Part shown: piece after piece, positions 15,529 to 23,415 of the stretch
Layout of the letters: each line of letters begins with the position of its first letter
Numbering within the stretch: position 1 is the stretch's first letter
Assembly: GCA_018385275.1 (NCBI GenBank)
Contig: JAHAZM010000064.1
Coordinates: 1 to 55,563, forward strand
Length of the DNA: 55,563 nt
Direction of reading: 5' to 3'
Source: Eubacteriales bacterium
Lineage (GTDB): Bacteria; Bacillota; Clostridia; Christensenellales; MB2-83
Made by a program: the position numbers and the translations under genes
The notes under the pieces: model-generated
Told to the model about the DNA's origin: nothing
Seen by the model: the letters and a program-made list of their open reading frames with translations, nothing else
The model's database searches: none

Positions 15529-16488
15529 TTATGCATTAGTAGAAGAGTCCACAACAATATCTTTTCCAGAAATAATATCTGAATAAAACTGGCGAGCTTG
15601 TTCCTCGCTTTTTGCAAATCTAAAAGAACTGGTTGCTACATATTCATTGCACAAATCAATACTCAACCATTTTCGTCCCAGTTCTTCCGCGACCATTCCA
15701 GTCGTATTGCTTCCGCAGAATATGTCAACAACATAATCACCAGCATCTGTAAGCATTTTTATAAAGAATTCCGGAAGTTTAGCCGGAAAGCGCGCAGGGT
15801 GCCCTTTTAAGCCTAATAATTTACAATAACGTAAATACTGGCTATTACTTTCGCTATTGCTTATTTGCAACAGGTTAGCGGGGATTGCACCGCCGTTATT
15901 CTTTGCCCACGATTTCATCCCCATGACGTGTCCTGACGGACGAACAACGCCTTCTTCCTTCACAAAGCTTTTGGGATTATCGATAAGGTCTTGCATCCTA
16001 GAAGAATATGGCACCAGCACTTTCTTTATATCAGACTTTGGAAACATGCTTTTTGACAACCACCAAACAGTATTCACAGATGTCTTGCAGCGCATTTTTC
16101 GCTTATTCACCCATTCAATAGGCGTCGGGAGAGCCGATGGATTGTGCCAATACATATCTTGAGCAAGATAATACCCGACTTCATCGCACATTTTTAGCAT
16201 AAACCGAAAGGGATATAGAGACTTGATTGGGCTTCCTTTTTGATAAGCACCACCAAGATCAATCACAAAAGAACCGGTTTCTTTTAGTTTGTTAAAGGCT
16301 ATTGTTCCGAATTGGAGCAGCCAGTCCACATATTCTTCTTGGCCAACCTCGCCATAGCTCTTATGCCGTTGAAGACTAAACGGAGGAGATGTGATTATTA
16401 AATCAATGCTGTTATCGTCAAGGCCTTGAAGCACGTCAAGACTGTCTCCCTGAATGCATTTTCCTAGTGATGTGCTATATCCAGACAT
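15529..16488 (-). CDS. PvuII-like DNA (cytosine-N4) methyltransferase
   Basis: 319 residues. Class-beta amino-methyltransferase: catalytic TSPPF (residues 33-37) first, AdoMet motif DIFCGSNTTG near the C terminus. Long stretches follow M.PvuII, for example IEWVNKRKMR, NTVWW-SKS, NLLQISNSES and HPARFPAKLPEFFI. Expected to protect CAGCTG from the paired endonuclease by N4-methylating cytosine. Start ATG 16488 with AAAGGTG upstream, 4 bases after a small XRE gene with which it is co-transcribed. In classic PvuII the methylase gene diverges from the controller; here it converges on the endonuclease. Confidence 0.93.
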   Translation of the reverse strand: MSGYSTSLGKCIQGDSLDVLQGLDDNSIDLIITSPPFSLQRHKSYGEVGQEEYVDWLLQFGTIAFNKLKETGSFVIDLGGAYQKGSPIKSLYPFRFMLKMCDEVGYYLAQDMYWHNPSALPTPIEWVNKRKMRCKTSVNTVWWLSKSMFPKSDIKKVLVPYSSRMQDLIDNPKSFVKEEGVVRPSGHVMGMKSWAKNNGGAIPANLLQISNSESNSQYLRYCKLLGLKGHPARFPAKLPEFFIKMLTDAGDYVVDIFCGSNTTGMVAEELGRKWLSIDLCNEYVATSSFRFAKSEEQARQFYSDIISGKDIVVDSSTNA

Positions 16489-16492
16489 AATT

Positions 16493-16696
16493 TCACCTTT
16501 CTATATGTTCAATTACACTTTCAACATTACAGTTTAGATTCGTACAAATACGATCAATAACATCCATTGATACTTGTTCGCCGCGAGCCATTTTATCCAT
16601 GGTTGATTTTGAAACGCCCGTTTCTTGCATCAACTGTTTTTTTGTCATATCGCGGTCAATTAAGAGCTTCCAAAGAGGCTTATAAGAAAAAGCCAT
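16493..16696 (-). CDS. Small XRE/YozG-type regulator ahead of the methyltransferase
   Basis: 67 residues from ATG 16696 (GAAAGGTGG upstream). Helix-turn-helix LLIDRDMTKKQLMQETGVSK followed by STMDKMARGEQVS, the compact Cro-like form. Not a C protein: its recognition helix is unlike that of the controller at 14714. It leads the methyltransferase transcript, and a perfect 7-bp dyad overlaps its promoter, so it likely represses itself and the methyltransferase. Confidence 0.82.
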   Translation of the reverse strand: MAFSYKPLWKLLIDRDMTKKQLMQETGVSKSTMDKMARGEQVSMDVIDRICTNLNCNVESVIEHIER

Positions 16697-16720
16697 ATTT
16701 GCACCACCTTTCTGCATAAG

Positions 16721-16752
16721 ATTATAGCACTAAAGTATTGAGATGTCAATAC
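16721..16752 (-). promoter_or_regulatory. Promoter and operator of the xre-methyltransferase transcript
   Basis: Minus-strand TTGACA (complement of 16744-16749), 17-base spacer, TATAAT (complement of 16721-16726): perfect consensus. GTATTGA-GATG-TCAATAC (16735-16752) is a perfect dyad overlapping the -35 and spacer, a good repressor site. Confidence 0.82.
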
Positions 16753-16801
16753 ATAAATCGTTATAAATCAGGCAAAAAGATCGTTCGGCAGCGAATTGCG
16801 T

Positions 16802-16814
16802 CTGGTGTACTTTT
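16802..16814 (+). repeat. Right 13-bp direct repeat flanking the RM island
   Basis: CTGGTGTACTTTT, identical to 14543-14555. Confidence 0.5.
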
Positions 16815-16861
16815 AACTTTTCTTACCTCGATTTTGGTCACTTATGCACGTCTTTTACAAG

Positions 16862-16895
16862 AAAACGGAGATTGAAGAATCTCCGTTTTTCTTTT
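16862..16895 (+). terminator. Hairpin terminator at the right edge of the island
   Basis: AAAACGGAGATT-GAA-GATTCTCCGTTTT type stem (AAAACGGAGATT at 16862, ATCTCCGTTTT after it) followed by a T-rich tail. Confidence 0.75.
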
Positions 16896-16993
16896 TTTCT
16901 TGATTGTTTCAGATAAGCCGAGCCGACTTTCGGTCGTCGGAGCGTGTATCGCGCCGTGCCGCGGGGACTTGCGGGAGTTGTCGCTTTCCGAGT

Positions 16994-17028
16994 AAAAAAA
17001 CAGGTGTCGCATCCTCTCGCGGCACCTG
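16994..17028 (-). terminator. Minus-strand terminator, possibly of a lost gene
   Basis: CAGGTGTCGC / GCGGCACCTG stem; on the minus strand it is followed by seven T. No intact minus-strand gene lies upstream; the frame ending near 17059 (AFASLGCLAASPVYGRKR) may be the tail of a deleted membrane protein. Confidence 0.6.
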
Positions 17029-17182
17029 AAAAGGCAGTGTTTGGTTGTAAAGACTTTGTTTACTTCGCTTTCACGCGCTTCCTGCCGTAAACCGGGCTTG
17101 CCGCGAGACATCCAAGACTTGCAAACGCTGCGATCGCCCGGACCGCGGGCACACAGAATAAAAGGCTTTTGTTCAAAACCTA

Positions 17183-17237
17183 TTGACAAAGACAGCTCCC
17201 TGTGGTACTATGGTTAGCGTAGGCTAACCATAGTACC
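17183..17237 (+). promoter_or_regulatory. Promoter with large GTTAGC-N4-GCTAAC operator
   Basis: TTGACA (17183-17188), 17-base spacer, TACTAT (17206-17211). A perfect 15-bp inverted repeat with a 4-base centre, GGTACTATGGTTAGC / GCTAACCATAGTACC (17204-17237), covers the -10 box and start region. The GGTTAG/CTAACC core resembles DtxR/IdeR-family metal-repressor boxes, but with a wider centre. Confidence 0.7.
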
Positions 17238-17250
17238 GCGGCCTTCCGTG

Positions 17251-17277
17251 AAAGAGTCTCGACTCTTTGTTTTTTTG
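17251..17277 (+). terminator. Terminator in the leader
   Basis: AAAGAGTC-TC-GACTCTTT followed by GTTTTTTT. It lies between the promoter and the ABC genes, so it is either an attenuator or ends a short transcript. Confidence 0.75.
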
Positions 17278-17284
17278 GCCTCGC

Positions 17285-17300
17285 GTTAGCAATGGCTAAC
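17285..17300. promoter_or_regulatory. Second GTTAGC-N4-GCTAAC operator
   Basis: GTTAGC-AATG-GCTAAC, the same core as the operator at 17204-17237, 70 bases downstream. Confidence 0.65.
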
Positions 17301-17498
17301 GGCCTTTTGAGGGCATGGTGTAGTAAAAGCGGCCCTCGGAATCACCGTCCCGTTCATAGGGACGGCGCACGATCCGGTTTAGCCGGCGTTGTGATGGTCG
17401 CGCTCGGCATTACGGTCATAACGGCGCTCGGATAACCGGAACGAAACCGCTTGATTTTAACAGACAAAGTCAGAATATGACGCTATAAGGAGGATCCT
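17301..17498 (+). other. Leader or gene-remnant region before the ABC operon
   Basis: No intact gene. Two short frames read VKAALGITVPFIGTAHD then stop, and VVMVALGITVITALG then stop. They look like the two ends of a hydrophobic transporter with the middle deleted (a ZIP-type metal carrier is one guess). The ribosome site AAGGAGG lies at the right end. Confidence 0.35.
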
Positions 17499-18200
17499 AT
17501 GTCGATCGTACAGTTTGAAAACGTTTCAAAAGTGTATAAAACCGGAGATCACGAGCTTAGGGCGCTCGATAAGGTGAGCTTTACGCTCAACGAGGGAAAA
17601 TTCGTCGTGATCCTCGGTCCGTCCGGCGCGGGCAAGAGCACCCTGCTCAATCTGCTCGGAGGGCTTGACAGTCCGAGCGAAGGAACGATAACCGTCTCCG
17701 GCGCGGATATTTCAAAACTATCCGACAACGAACTCGCCGATTACCGCGCTTCGACCGTCGGCTTCGTGTTCCAGTTTTATAACCTCATCCCGACGCTGAC
17801 CGTCTACGAAAATGTCAAACTCGTTTCTGAAATATCGAAGGACGCGCTTGATGCGAAGGACGTCATCGGCAAAGTCGACCTGCTCGATCATCTGAACAAC
17901 TTTCCGGCGGAGTTGTCCGGCGGCGAACAGCAGCGTATTTCCATCGCCCGAGCGCTGTGCAAGAATCCGAAGATCCTGCTCTGCGACGAGCCGACCGGCG
18001 CGTTGGATTCCGAAACCGGCGTCATGGTGCTGAAACTGCTGCTCGACATGGCGAAAAACTACGGCAAAACGATCGTCATCGTCACGCACAATCAGAACAT
18101 CGCAAAAATGGCGGACGTTGTGATCCGCGTCAAGAACGGAAAGATCCGCTCGATCGAAGAGCAGGAAAATCCGCTTTCCGCTGACGAGGTGGAATGGTGA
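17499..18200 (+). CDS. ABC transporter ATPase (MacB/LolD type)
   Basis: 233 residues, full-length for the class. Walker A GPSGAGKS (about 41-48), Q-loop VFQFYNL, signature LSGGE, Walker B ILLCDEPTGALDSE and His switch VTHN. The DEPTGALD form and the size mark the MacB/LolD/FtsE group that drives mechanotransmission or export with FtsX-fold permeases rather than channel transport. AAGGAGG ribosome site. The stop overlaps the start of the permease gene (TGATG). Confidence 0.92.
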   Translation: MSIVQFENVSKVYKTGDHELRALDKVSFTLNEGKFVVILGPSGAGKSTLLNLLGGLDSPSEGTITVSGADISKLSDNELADYRASTVGFVFQFYNLIPTLTVYENVKLVSEISKDALDAKDVIGKVDLLDHLNNFPAELSGGEQQRISIARALCKNPKILLCDEPTGALDSETGVMVLKLLLDMAKNYGKTIVIVTHNQNIAKMADVVIRVKNGKIRSIEEQENPLSADEVEW

Positions 18201-20587
18201 TGCTTTTCCGCAAACTGCTCCGCACCGCGTGGAGTTATAAAGCGCAGTTTATTTCGATGATCGTCATGATGACGCTCGGCATCGGCATTTTTCTCGGCTT
18301 CAATATGGAATGGAAAACGATCGAATACGACGTTTTGAATTTCTTTGACGATACGAAATACGCCGATTACCGCCTGTATTCCGAAACGGGCTTTACGAAA
18401 GACGACCTCGACAAAACAGCGTCGATCGACGGCGTCGACGCGGCGACGCGCTATCTGTCCGTCAATGTCGACGTAAAAGGCGCCAGCAAAAAAGCGCTCG
18501 CGCTCGACGTTTCGGAAAACTATACCGTTTCGACGTTTACGCTGATCGACGGCGCCGGATACGATAAAAACGGCGACGGCATCTGGCTGTCCGATAAGTT
18601 TGCAAAACTGAACGGTTTCGCCGTCGGCGATACGCTGACGCTTGAATTTCAGGGAACCGAAATAAAAAGCGAGGTCGTCGGCCTCATCAAATCGGGCGAG
18701 CATATGATATGCGTCGCCGACAGCAACCAGGTGATGCCCGATTTCACGATGTTCGGCTACGCCTGCATTTCGCCCGCGAAACTGAATACGATACTGCGCG
18801 AGAAGATGATAAAGAGCGCCGCCGATAAAATGCAGAAGGCGGGCCTCTCTGCCGACGCGGCAAGGACAAAAGCGGAAGCGGCGCTCACCGACGAAATGCT
18901 CGACAAAGCGAAGGATAAAGTCTTTTCACAGATCAATCTGCGTTCCGATATGGAAAAGACCGAGCTTGAAGACGCCGTGAAAGAAAAACTCGGCAAAACG
19001 CTTATGGTCGTGCCGAAAAGCGATCACCTCGTTTACAAGGAAGCAATGGGCGAAGCGACGGAAGGCAAAGCGATGGGCTCCATCCTTCCCGTGCTGTTTC
19101 TCGCCATCGCGATCCTCACGATGGTGACGACGATGCACCGCATCGCCACAAAGGAAAAAACGCAGATCGGCGTGCTTAAAGCGCTCGGTTTCAAAAACAA
19201 GACGATCCTGCTCCATTATTCGTTCTACGGCCTGTTTATCGGCGTCGTCGGAACGGCGCTCGGCTCCGTTGTCGGATATTTCGTCTGCAAAGCGGTGATG
19301 AGCGAAAACGGTATGATGGGAACGTATTTCGATATGCCCGACTGGTCGGCGGCGACTCCCGCGTTCTGCTATCCCGTCATGGCGGGAACGGTTTTGCTTC
19401 TTGCGCTTATCAGTTTCCTGTCGGTGCGCGCGCAGTTGGCCGGCACGGCGGCCGACGCGCTCCGCCCGTACACGCCGAAGAAGATGAAAAAAACCCTGTT
19501 TGAAAAACTCCCTCTCTTCGGAAAAATGAGTTTCGCGACCAAATGGAACGTTCGCGACCTTATGCGTCATAAAAGCCGCTTTGCCATGACCCTCATCGGC
19601 ATCATCGGCTGCATGATACTGCTTGTCGGCGGACTCGGTATGCGCGACACTATGGCCGGATTTCTCGACCTGCTCGACAACGGCGTTTCGCATTACGCGA
19701 CAAAAGTCAACGTGATCGAAAACACGAGCGTAGAAAAAGCGCGCCAGCTGATCGCCGACCTCGACGGCGACTGGGAGAGTTATTCCGGCATCAGCATCGA
19801 CGGCTATACCGCGACGCTTGACATCGTTCATAACGACAAAGGCAGATTCAGCGTCATCGACAAAGACAACAATCCGATAGATCTGAGCGACGACGGCGTA
19901 TATCTCTGCCTGCGTCTTTCGGACAGAGCAAAAATAGGCGAATCCATCGAATTTTCCCCATACGGCAGCGACGAATCGTATCGCGTAAAAGTTATCGGCT
20001 ATAACCGCTCGATCATGACCGAGAGCATCACGATGACCGACGAACTCGCAAACGAACTCGGCATAGAATACAGCGTGTCGGCGATCTATACGGAAAAGCT
20101 CTCAAGCGAAATACCGTCGTCGGAACTGATATCCGGCAAACAGGATAAGCGTCAGCTTATGGACAGTTTCGGCAGTTTCGTTCAGATCATGGACGGAATG
20201 GTCTTCATTCTCGTCATCGCCGCCGTGATACTCGGCATCGTCGTCCTGTATAATCTCGGAATAATGAGTTACGTCGAGCGTTCGAGAGAACTTGCGACGC
20301 TGAAAGTCCTCGGTTTCAGGAGCCGGAAGATCGGACGTCTTCTGATATCGCAGAACGTCTGGCTGACCGTCATCGGCGTAGTTCTCGGCCTTCCCGCCGG
20401 ACTCGGCACGCTTCAGTGGATGCTTTCGGCACTTGCGTCCGAATACGAAATGAAACTGATGCTCGGCCCTCTGACGTACGCCGTTTCCATTCTGCTCACG
20501 TTCGGCGTTTCGCTTCTCGTCGGGTGGATGGTCGCGCGAAAGAATAAGAGAATAGACATGGTCGAAGCGCTTAAAAACGCGGAATAA
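18200..20587 (+). CDS. FtsX-like ABC permease with two FtsX modules
   Basis: 795 residues from ATG 18200, chosen for an 8-base gap to GAGGTGG; an ATG at 18194 is also in frame. One membrane helix at the N terminus (about 14-33), a large outside domain with an Ala/Lys-rich helical hairpin near 200-245, then three helices (about 295-420), followed by a second module repeating the pattern (helix near 470, outside domain, three helices at the C terminus). This is the layout of the long DUF214/FtsX permeases. Substrate unknown; the HMA gene downstream and the metal-type operators upstream hint at a link with metals. Confidence 0.9.
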   Translation: MLFRKLLRTAWSYKAQFISMIVMMTLGIGIFLGFNMEWKTIEYDVLNFFDDTKYADYRLYSETGFTKDDLDKTASIDGVDAATRYLSVNVDVKGASKKALALDVSENYTVSTFTLIDGAGYDKNGDGIWLSDKFAKLNGFAVGDTLTLEFQGTEIKSEVVGLIKSGEHMICVADSNQVMPDFTMFGYACISPAKLNTILREKMIKSAADKMQKAGLSADAARTKAEAALTDEMLDKAKDKVFSQINLRSDMEKTELEDAVKEKLGKTLMVVPKSDHLVYKEAMGEATEGKAMGSILPVLFLAIAILTMVTTMHRIATKEKTQIGVLKALGFKNKTILLHYSFYGLFIGVVGTALGSVVGYFVCKAVMSENGMMGTYFDMPDWSAATPAFCYPVMAGTVLLLALISFLSVRAQLAGTAADALRPYTPKKMKKTLFEKLPLFGKMSFATKWNVRDLMRHKSRFAMTLIGIIGCMILLVGGLGMRDTMAGFLDLLDNGVSHYATKVNVIENTSVEKARQLIADLDGDWESYSGISIDGYTATLDIVHNDKGRFSVIDKDNNPIDLSDDGVYLCLRLSDRAKIGESIEFSPYGSDESYRVKVIGYNRSIMTESITMTDELANELGIEYSVSAIYTEKLSSEIPSSELISGKQDKRQLMDSFGSFVQIMDGMVFILVIAAVILGIVVLYNLGIMSYVERSRELATLKVLGFRSRKIGRLLISQNVWLTVIGVVLGLPAGLGTLQWMLSALASEYEMKLMLGPLTYAVSILLTFGVSLLVGWMVARKNKRIDMVEALKNAE

Positions 20588-21355
20588 GAGGTTGGATATG
20601 AAGAGGATAACAATAAAAATCGACGGAATGATGTGCCGGATGTGCGAGGCGCATATCTGCGACACGATAAGACGCGCTTTCCCCGAGGCAAAGAAGGTTT
20701 CCGCTTCACGAAAACGCCGCGAGGCGACGTTCCTTTCAGAAAACGCGATAGAGGAAGAAGCGCTGAAAAAAGCGATCTCAGACACAGGATACACGTTCGT
20801 TTCCGTTTCGTCGGAAGACTGCCAAAAGCGCGGTTTATTCGGCTGATACCGCCCGCGGTCTCTCTGCCGCAGCGGGCGGAAAACGCCGCGGTCATCTTCC
20901 GACGCGGCCGACTCTTCCGTCGCGGCCGGTTCTTTCGGCGCGGCCGGTTCTTCCGATCCTGTCACGAATTGTTCTGCGGGCTGCGTCGCCTGAATCACAT
21001 GGTATCCGCATTTTCCGCAAAACTTCGCGCCGTCCTTGAGCGCCGCGCCGCACTCGGGGCAGCAAACGGAACCGGCGTAAAAAGCGCTTTCCCCTGTTTT
21101 ATCCTGTTCGGGCCTCGGCTCCGGCTGTTGAGGCGCCGTTACGGTCTGTCGTACGAATTGCTCCGTCTGCCGAACGGCGGCGCCGCATTTTCCGCAGAAC
21201 TTCGCGCCGTCCTTGAGCGCCGCGCCGCATTCAGGACAAAATACCGATACTGCGCCCTGCGCGGCCTCCGTCGGCCGAATCGTGGATCCGCATTTCCCGC
21301 AGAACCGCGCGCCGTCATGAACTGCCGAGCCGCAGTTCGAACAAAATTTTGCCAT
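20102..21355 (-). CDS. Triple zinc-ribbon protein; C-terminal half runs antisense to the ABC/HMA operon
   Basis: 417 codons on paper. Residues 1 to about 125 are a clear protein: three double-CxxC zinc ribbons (CSNCG/CGKCG, CPECG/CGKCG, CPECG/CGKCG) with Gln/Pro/Glu linkers, then an Ala/Glu/Pro tail to about 160. From about residue 170 the frame simply reads the opposite strand of the HMA and FtsX genes and looks like noise. Either the original 3' end was replaced when the ABC operon arrived, leaving an artificial extension, or a real stop was lost. The zinc ribbons are of the common double type found in regulatory or membrane-scaffold proteins. Good AAGGAG site before ATG 21355. Confidence 0.6.
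   Translation of the reverse strand: MAKFCSNCGSAVHDGARFCGKCGSTIRPTEAAQGAVSVFCPECGAALKDGAKFCGKCGAAVRQTEQFVRQTVTAPQQPEPRPEQDKTGESAFYAGSVCCPECGAALKDGAKFCGKCGYHVIQATQPAEQFVTGSEEPAAPKEPAATEESAASEDDRGVFRPLRQRDRGRYQPNKPRFWQSSDETETNVYPVSEIAFFSASSSIAFSERNVASRRFREAETFFASGKARLIVSQICASHIRHIIPSIFIVILFISNLLFRVFKRFDHVYSLILSRDHPPDEKRNAEREQNGNGVRQRAEHQFHFVFGRKCRKHPLKRAESGGKAENYADDGQPDVLRYQKTSDLPAPETEDFQRRKFSRTLDVTHYSEIIQDDDAEYHGGDDENEDHSVHDLNETAETVHKLTLILFAGYQFRRRYFA
20598..20846 (+). CDS. Small heavy-metal-associated (HMA) domain protein
   Basis: 82 residues from ATG 20598 (AGAGG upstream; TTG 20592 also possible). Single ferredoxin-like HMA fold: beta strand KRITIKIDGMMC, metal motif GMMCRMCEAH in place of the usual GMTCxxC, an AHICDTIRRAF helix and TFLSENAIEEEALKKAI. 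Such proteins carry Cu(I) or other soft metals, or act as small redox-metal sensors. Eleven bases after the permease stop and clearly in the same operon. Its 3' end overlaps, on the other strand, the frame of a zinc-ribbon gene. Confidence 0.87.
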   Translation: MKRITIKIDGMMCRMCEAHICDTIRRAFPEAKKVSASRKRREATFLSENAIEEEALKKAISDTGYTFVSVSSEDCQKRGLFG

Positions 21356-21408
21356 AACGATACTCTCCTTAAAAACTCAGCGTTGCTCGCATCTCTGTTT
21401 GAAAACAG

Positions 21409-21450
21409 AAAAAGGCGCGACGAGCCCGTATCAAACGAGCGTATCGCGCC
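21409..21450 (-). terminator. Terminator or attenuator just upstream of the zinc-ribbon gene
   Basis: GGCGCGA / TCGCGCC stem with a long loop; on the minus strand it is followed by five T. It may end transcription coming from the kinase operon. Confidence 0.55.
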
Positions 21451-21886
21451 GATCGTAAACGCTTTCAAAAAGGGGGGGTGGGAAAAAGCAGATGAATGAA
21501 AAACTTATCACGCTCTTTTTTTCATCCCTTCAAGCCCCTTTCTGCGAGTAGTTTCTTTTATTTTGACATGCTTTAAGCAATATTTCAAGTTTTTTCTGAA
21601 GGCTTTATTCTTGGATCCTCGCGGTTGCCGTTCCGACCATCTCTCGCCGCGGCGGCGCCGTTTAAAAAACGAGTATTCCTGAACCCCAACGGGTTTTACG
21701 TTATCCTATTCAGCCGTTTCCTCAGGGCGAAAAGCCCTCCTCGCAAGAAATCCGGCTCCGTTCGTCCCGGGAGCACGACGGCATGACCAGACAAACGCCT
21801 GAACGGCAACCGCCGCCGTTCAGGCGTTTGTTTCACGCGATAGATCAAGTCTCTCTCCCAAGCCGTTTTCGGCCGGGCGTCCGTTA
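21451..21886. other. Non-coding gap between the zinc-ribbon and histidine-kinase genes
   Basis: No gene recognised. It contains a strong 16-bp inverted repeat CAAACGCCTGAACGGC / GCCGTTCAGGCGTTTG (21792-21830) with a 7-base loop, but no clean T-run on the kinase strand. No clear promoter for the zinc-ribbon gene was seen. Confidence 0.6.
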
Positions 21887-23353
21887 TTATTTCGCCATCA
21901 CTCTTCTCAGCGTCGTCATCATGTCCGTCACGTCGAGCGGCTTGGCGATATGCGCGTTCATTCCGGCGTTTTCCGCCGCTTTAATATCCTCCTGGAAGGC
22001 ATTGGCGCTCATCGCGATGATCGGGATGCGCGCCAGCTCGGGGACCGGAAGAGCGCGGATCGCCTTTGCCGCGCTGTATCCGTCCATAACGGGCATCTGA
22101 ATGTCCATCAGGATCAGGTCATAGTAGCCGTTATCGGCCGAAACCACCTTATCCACCGCGATCTGACCGTTTTCCGCGGTCTCGATCTCGAACCCCGCCT
22201 GCGTGAGCAGCATCTGCGCGATCTCCCTGTTGATCTCGTTATCCTCGACCAGCAGGGCTCTGCAGCCGTCGAATCGGATTTCTTCGGGACTCTCCGCTTC
22301 TTTGGCTTCCTCCGGAGCCGTTTCGATCGGAAAAGCGACCTTGACGACGAATTCCGTCCCCTTCCCTTTTTCCGTCGCAACGTCGATGCTGCCGCCCATC
22401 AGATCGAGAATGTTCTTCGTGATCGCCATGCCGAGACCCGTTCCCTGGATCTTGCTGACCGTCGACGTCCTTTCTCTCTCAAACGGCAAAAACAGGCGCT
22501 CGGCAAACTCGCGGCTCATTCCGATCCCGGTATCCTTGACGCGGATCTCGTAGACGCCGTTTTCCCCGTCTTTCGACAACTCTTTCAGCTTCAAAAAAAC
22601 GTTCCCGTTTTCCCCTGTAAACTTCTCCGCATTGCTGAGCAGATTCAGCAGGACCCGATTCAGCAAATTTACGTCGCATCGGACCCATTTGTCCTCGATC
22701 TCGCTCGAGAAAACAAAGCCGATCCGCTTTTCGGCCAGTTGATCCCGAATGATCTCGCCGGCTTCCTTCACGCATTCCTCCAGATCGACGCGGGTCGGCT
22801 CCAGTTCGAGTCTGCCGCTTTCGATACGGCTCATTTCCAGCACGTCGTTCACGATTTCCGTGAGCTGCCGGCTTGCTTTTTCGATTTTGCCCATGAATTC
22901 CCGCTGCTCTTCCGGCGTGATCTGCTCGGATTTAGCCAGCGTGGTGTAGCCGATGATCGCGTTCAGCGGAGTCCTGAGATCGTGCGACATATTGGAGAGA
23001 AAAAACGTCTTCGCTTTACTCGCGTCTTCTGCCGCGGCCAGTTTCGCTTCCAGACGCTCGTTCTCCTGGATGCGGTCGACCGTCCGCTTGATCAGCCACA
23101 GCATGATAAAAACGAAAATACTGCCTCCGAACAGAATGCCCGACATGATAATATCAGGATGCCCGAATATGCCGACGGCCAGGTATCCCGCCAAAAACAG
23201 GATCAACAGCACGATGGGGATATTCAGCACCTGTCTCTCCCTGTCCCAGTTCCCGCGCTTCCTGATGTTTCCGGCAAAGCGTATATACATAAAAACGTTA
23301 TATGCCATCAGCGCGCTGCCCGCGAACACCATAAAGTAGATAATAAAATCCAT
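21887..23353 (-). CDS. Hybrid sensor histidine kinase with C-terminal receiver
   Basis: 488 residues. Three hydrophobic helices in the first 90 residues with little outside loop, so any signal is probably sensed in or near the membrane. Short coiled coil (91-112). HisKA box FLSNMSHDLRTPLNAI (phospho-acceptor His124). HATPase with N box LLNLLSNAEKF, G1 VKDTGIGM and G2 GTGLGMAI. Receiver from about 361 with acidic pair EDN, phospho-acceptor Asp417 in LILMDIQMPVMDG, and KP near 471. No DNA-binding output domain, so a further partner is needed. 62 bases after the PHP gene, perhaps co-transcribed. Confidence 0.92.
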   Translation of the reverse strand: MDFIIYFMVFAGSALMAYNVFMYIRFAGNIRKRGNWDRERQVLNIPIVLLILFLAGYLAVGIFGHPDIIMSGILFGGSIFVFIMLWLIKRTVDRIQENERLEAKLAAAEDASKAKTFFLSNMSHDLRTPLNAIIGYTTLAKSEQITPEEQREFMGKIEKASRQLTEIVNDVLEMSRIESGRLELEPTRVDLEECVKEAGEIIRDQLAEKRIGFVFSSEIEDKWVRCDVNLLNRVLLNLLSNAEKFTGENGNVFLKLKELSKDGENGVYEIRVKDTGIGMSREFAERLFLPFERERTSTVSKIQGTGLGMAITKNILDLMGGSIDVATEKGKGTEFVVKVAFPIETAPEEAKEAESPEEIRFDGCRALLVEDNEINREIAQMLLTQAGFEIETAENGQIAVDKVVSADNGYYDLILMDIQMPVMDGYSAAKAIRALPVPELARIPIIAMSANAFQEDIKAAENAGMNAHIAKPLDVTDMMTTLRRVMAK

Positions 23354-23415
23354 GTTGCCCTCACTTCTCCCAATCCCGCCCGGATTGTTCGTCAGGTTTA
23401 TATTTCTGTCTGATT

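Noticed and set aside
16842-17189. 115-codon leftward frame right of the RM island
   Set aside because: Covers two hairpins and lacks a ribosome site or protein-like composition.
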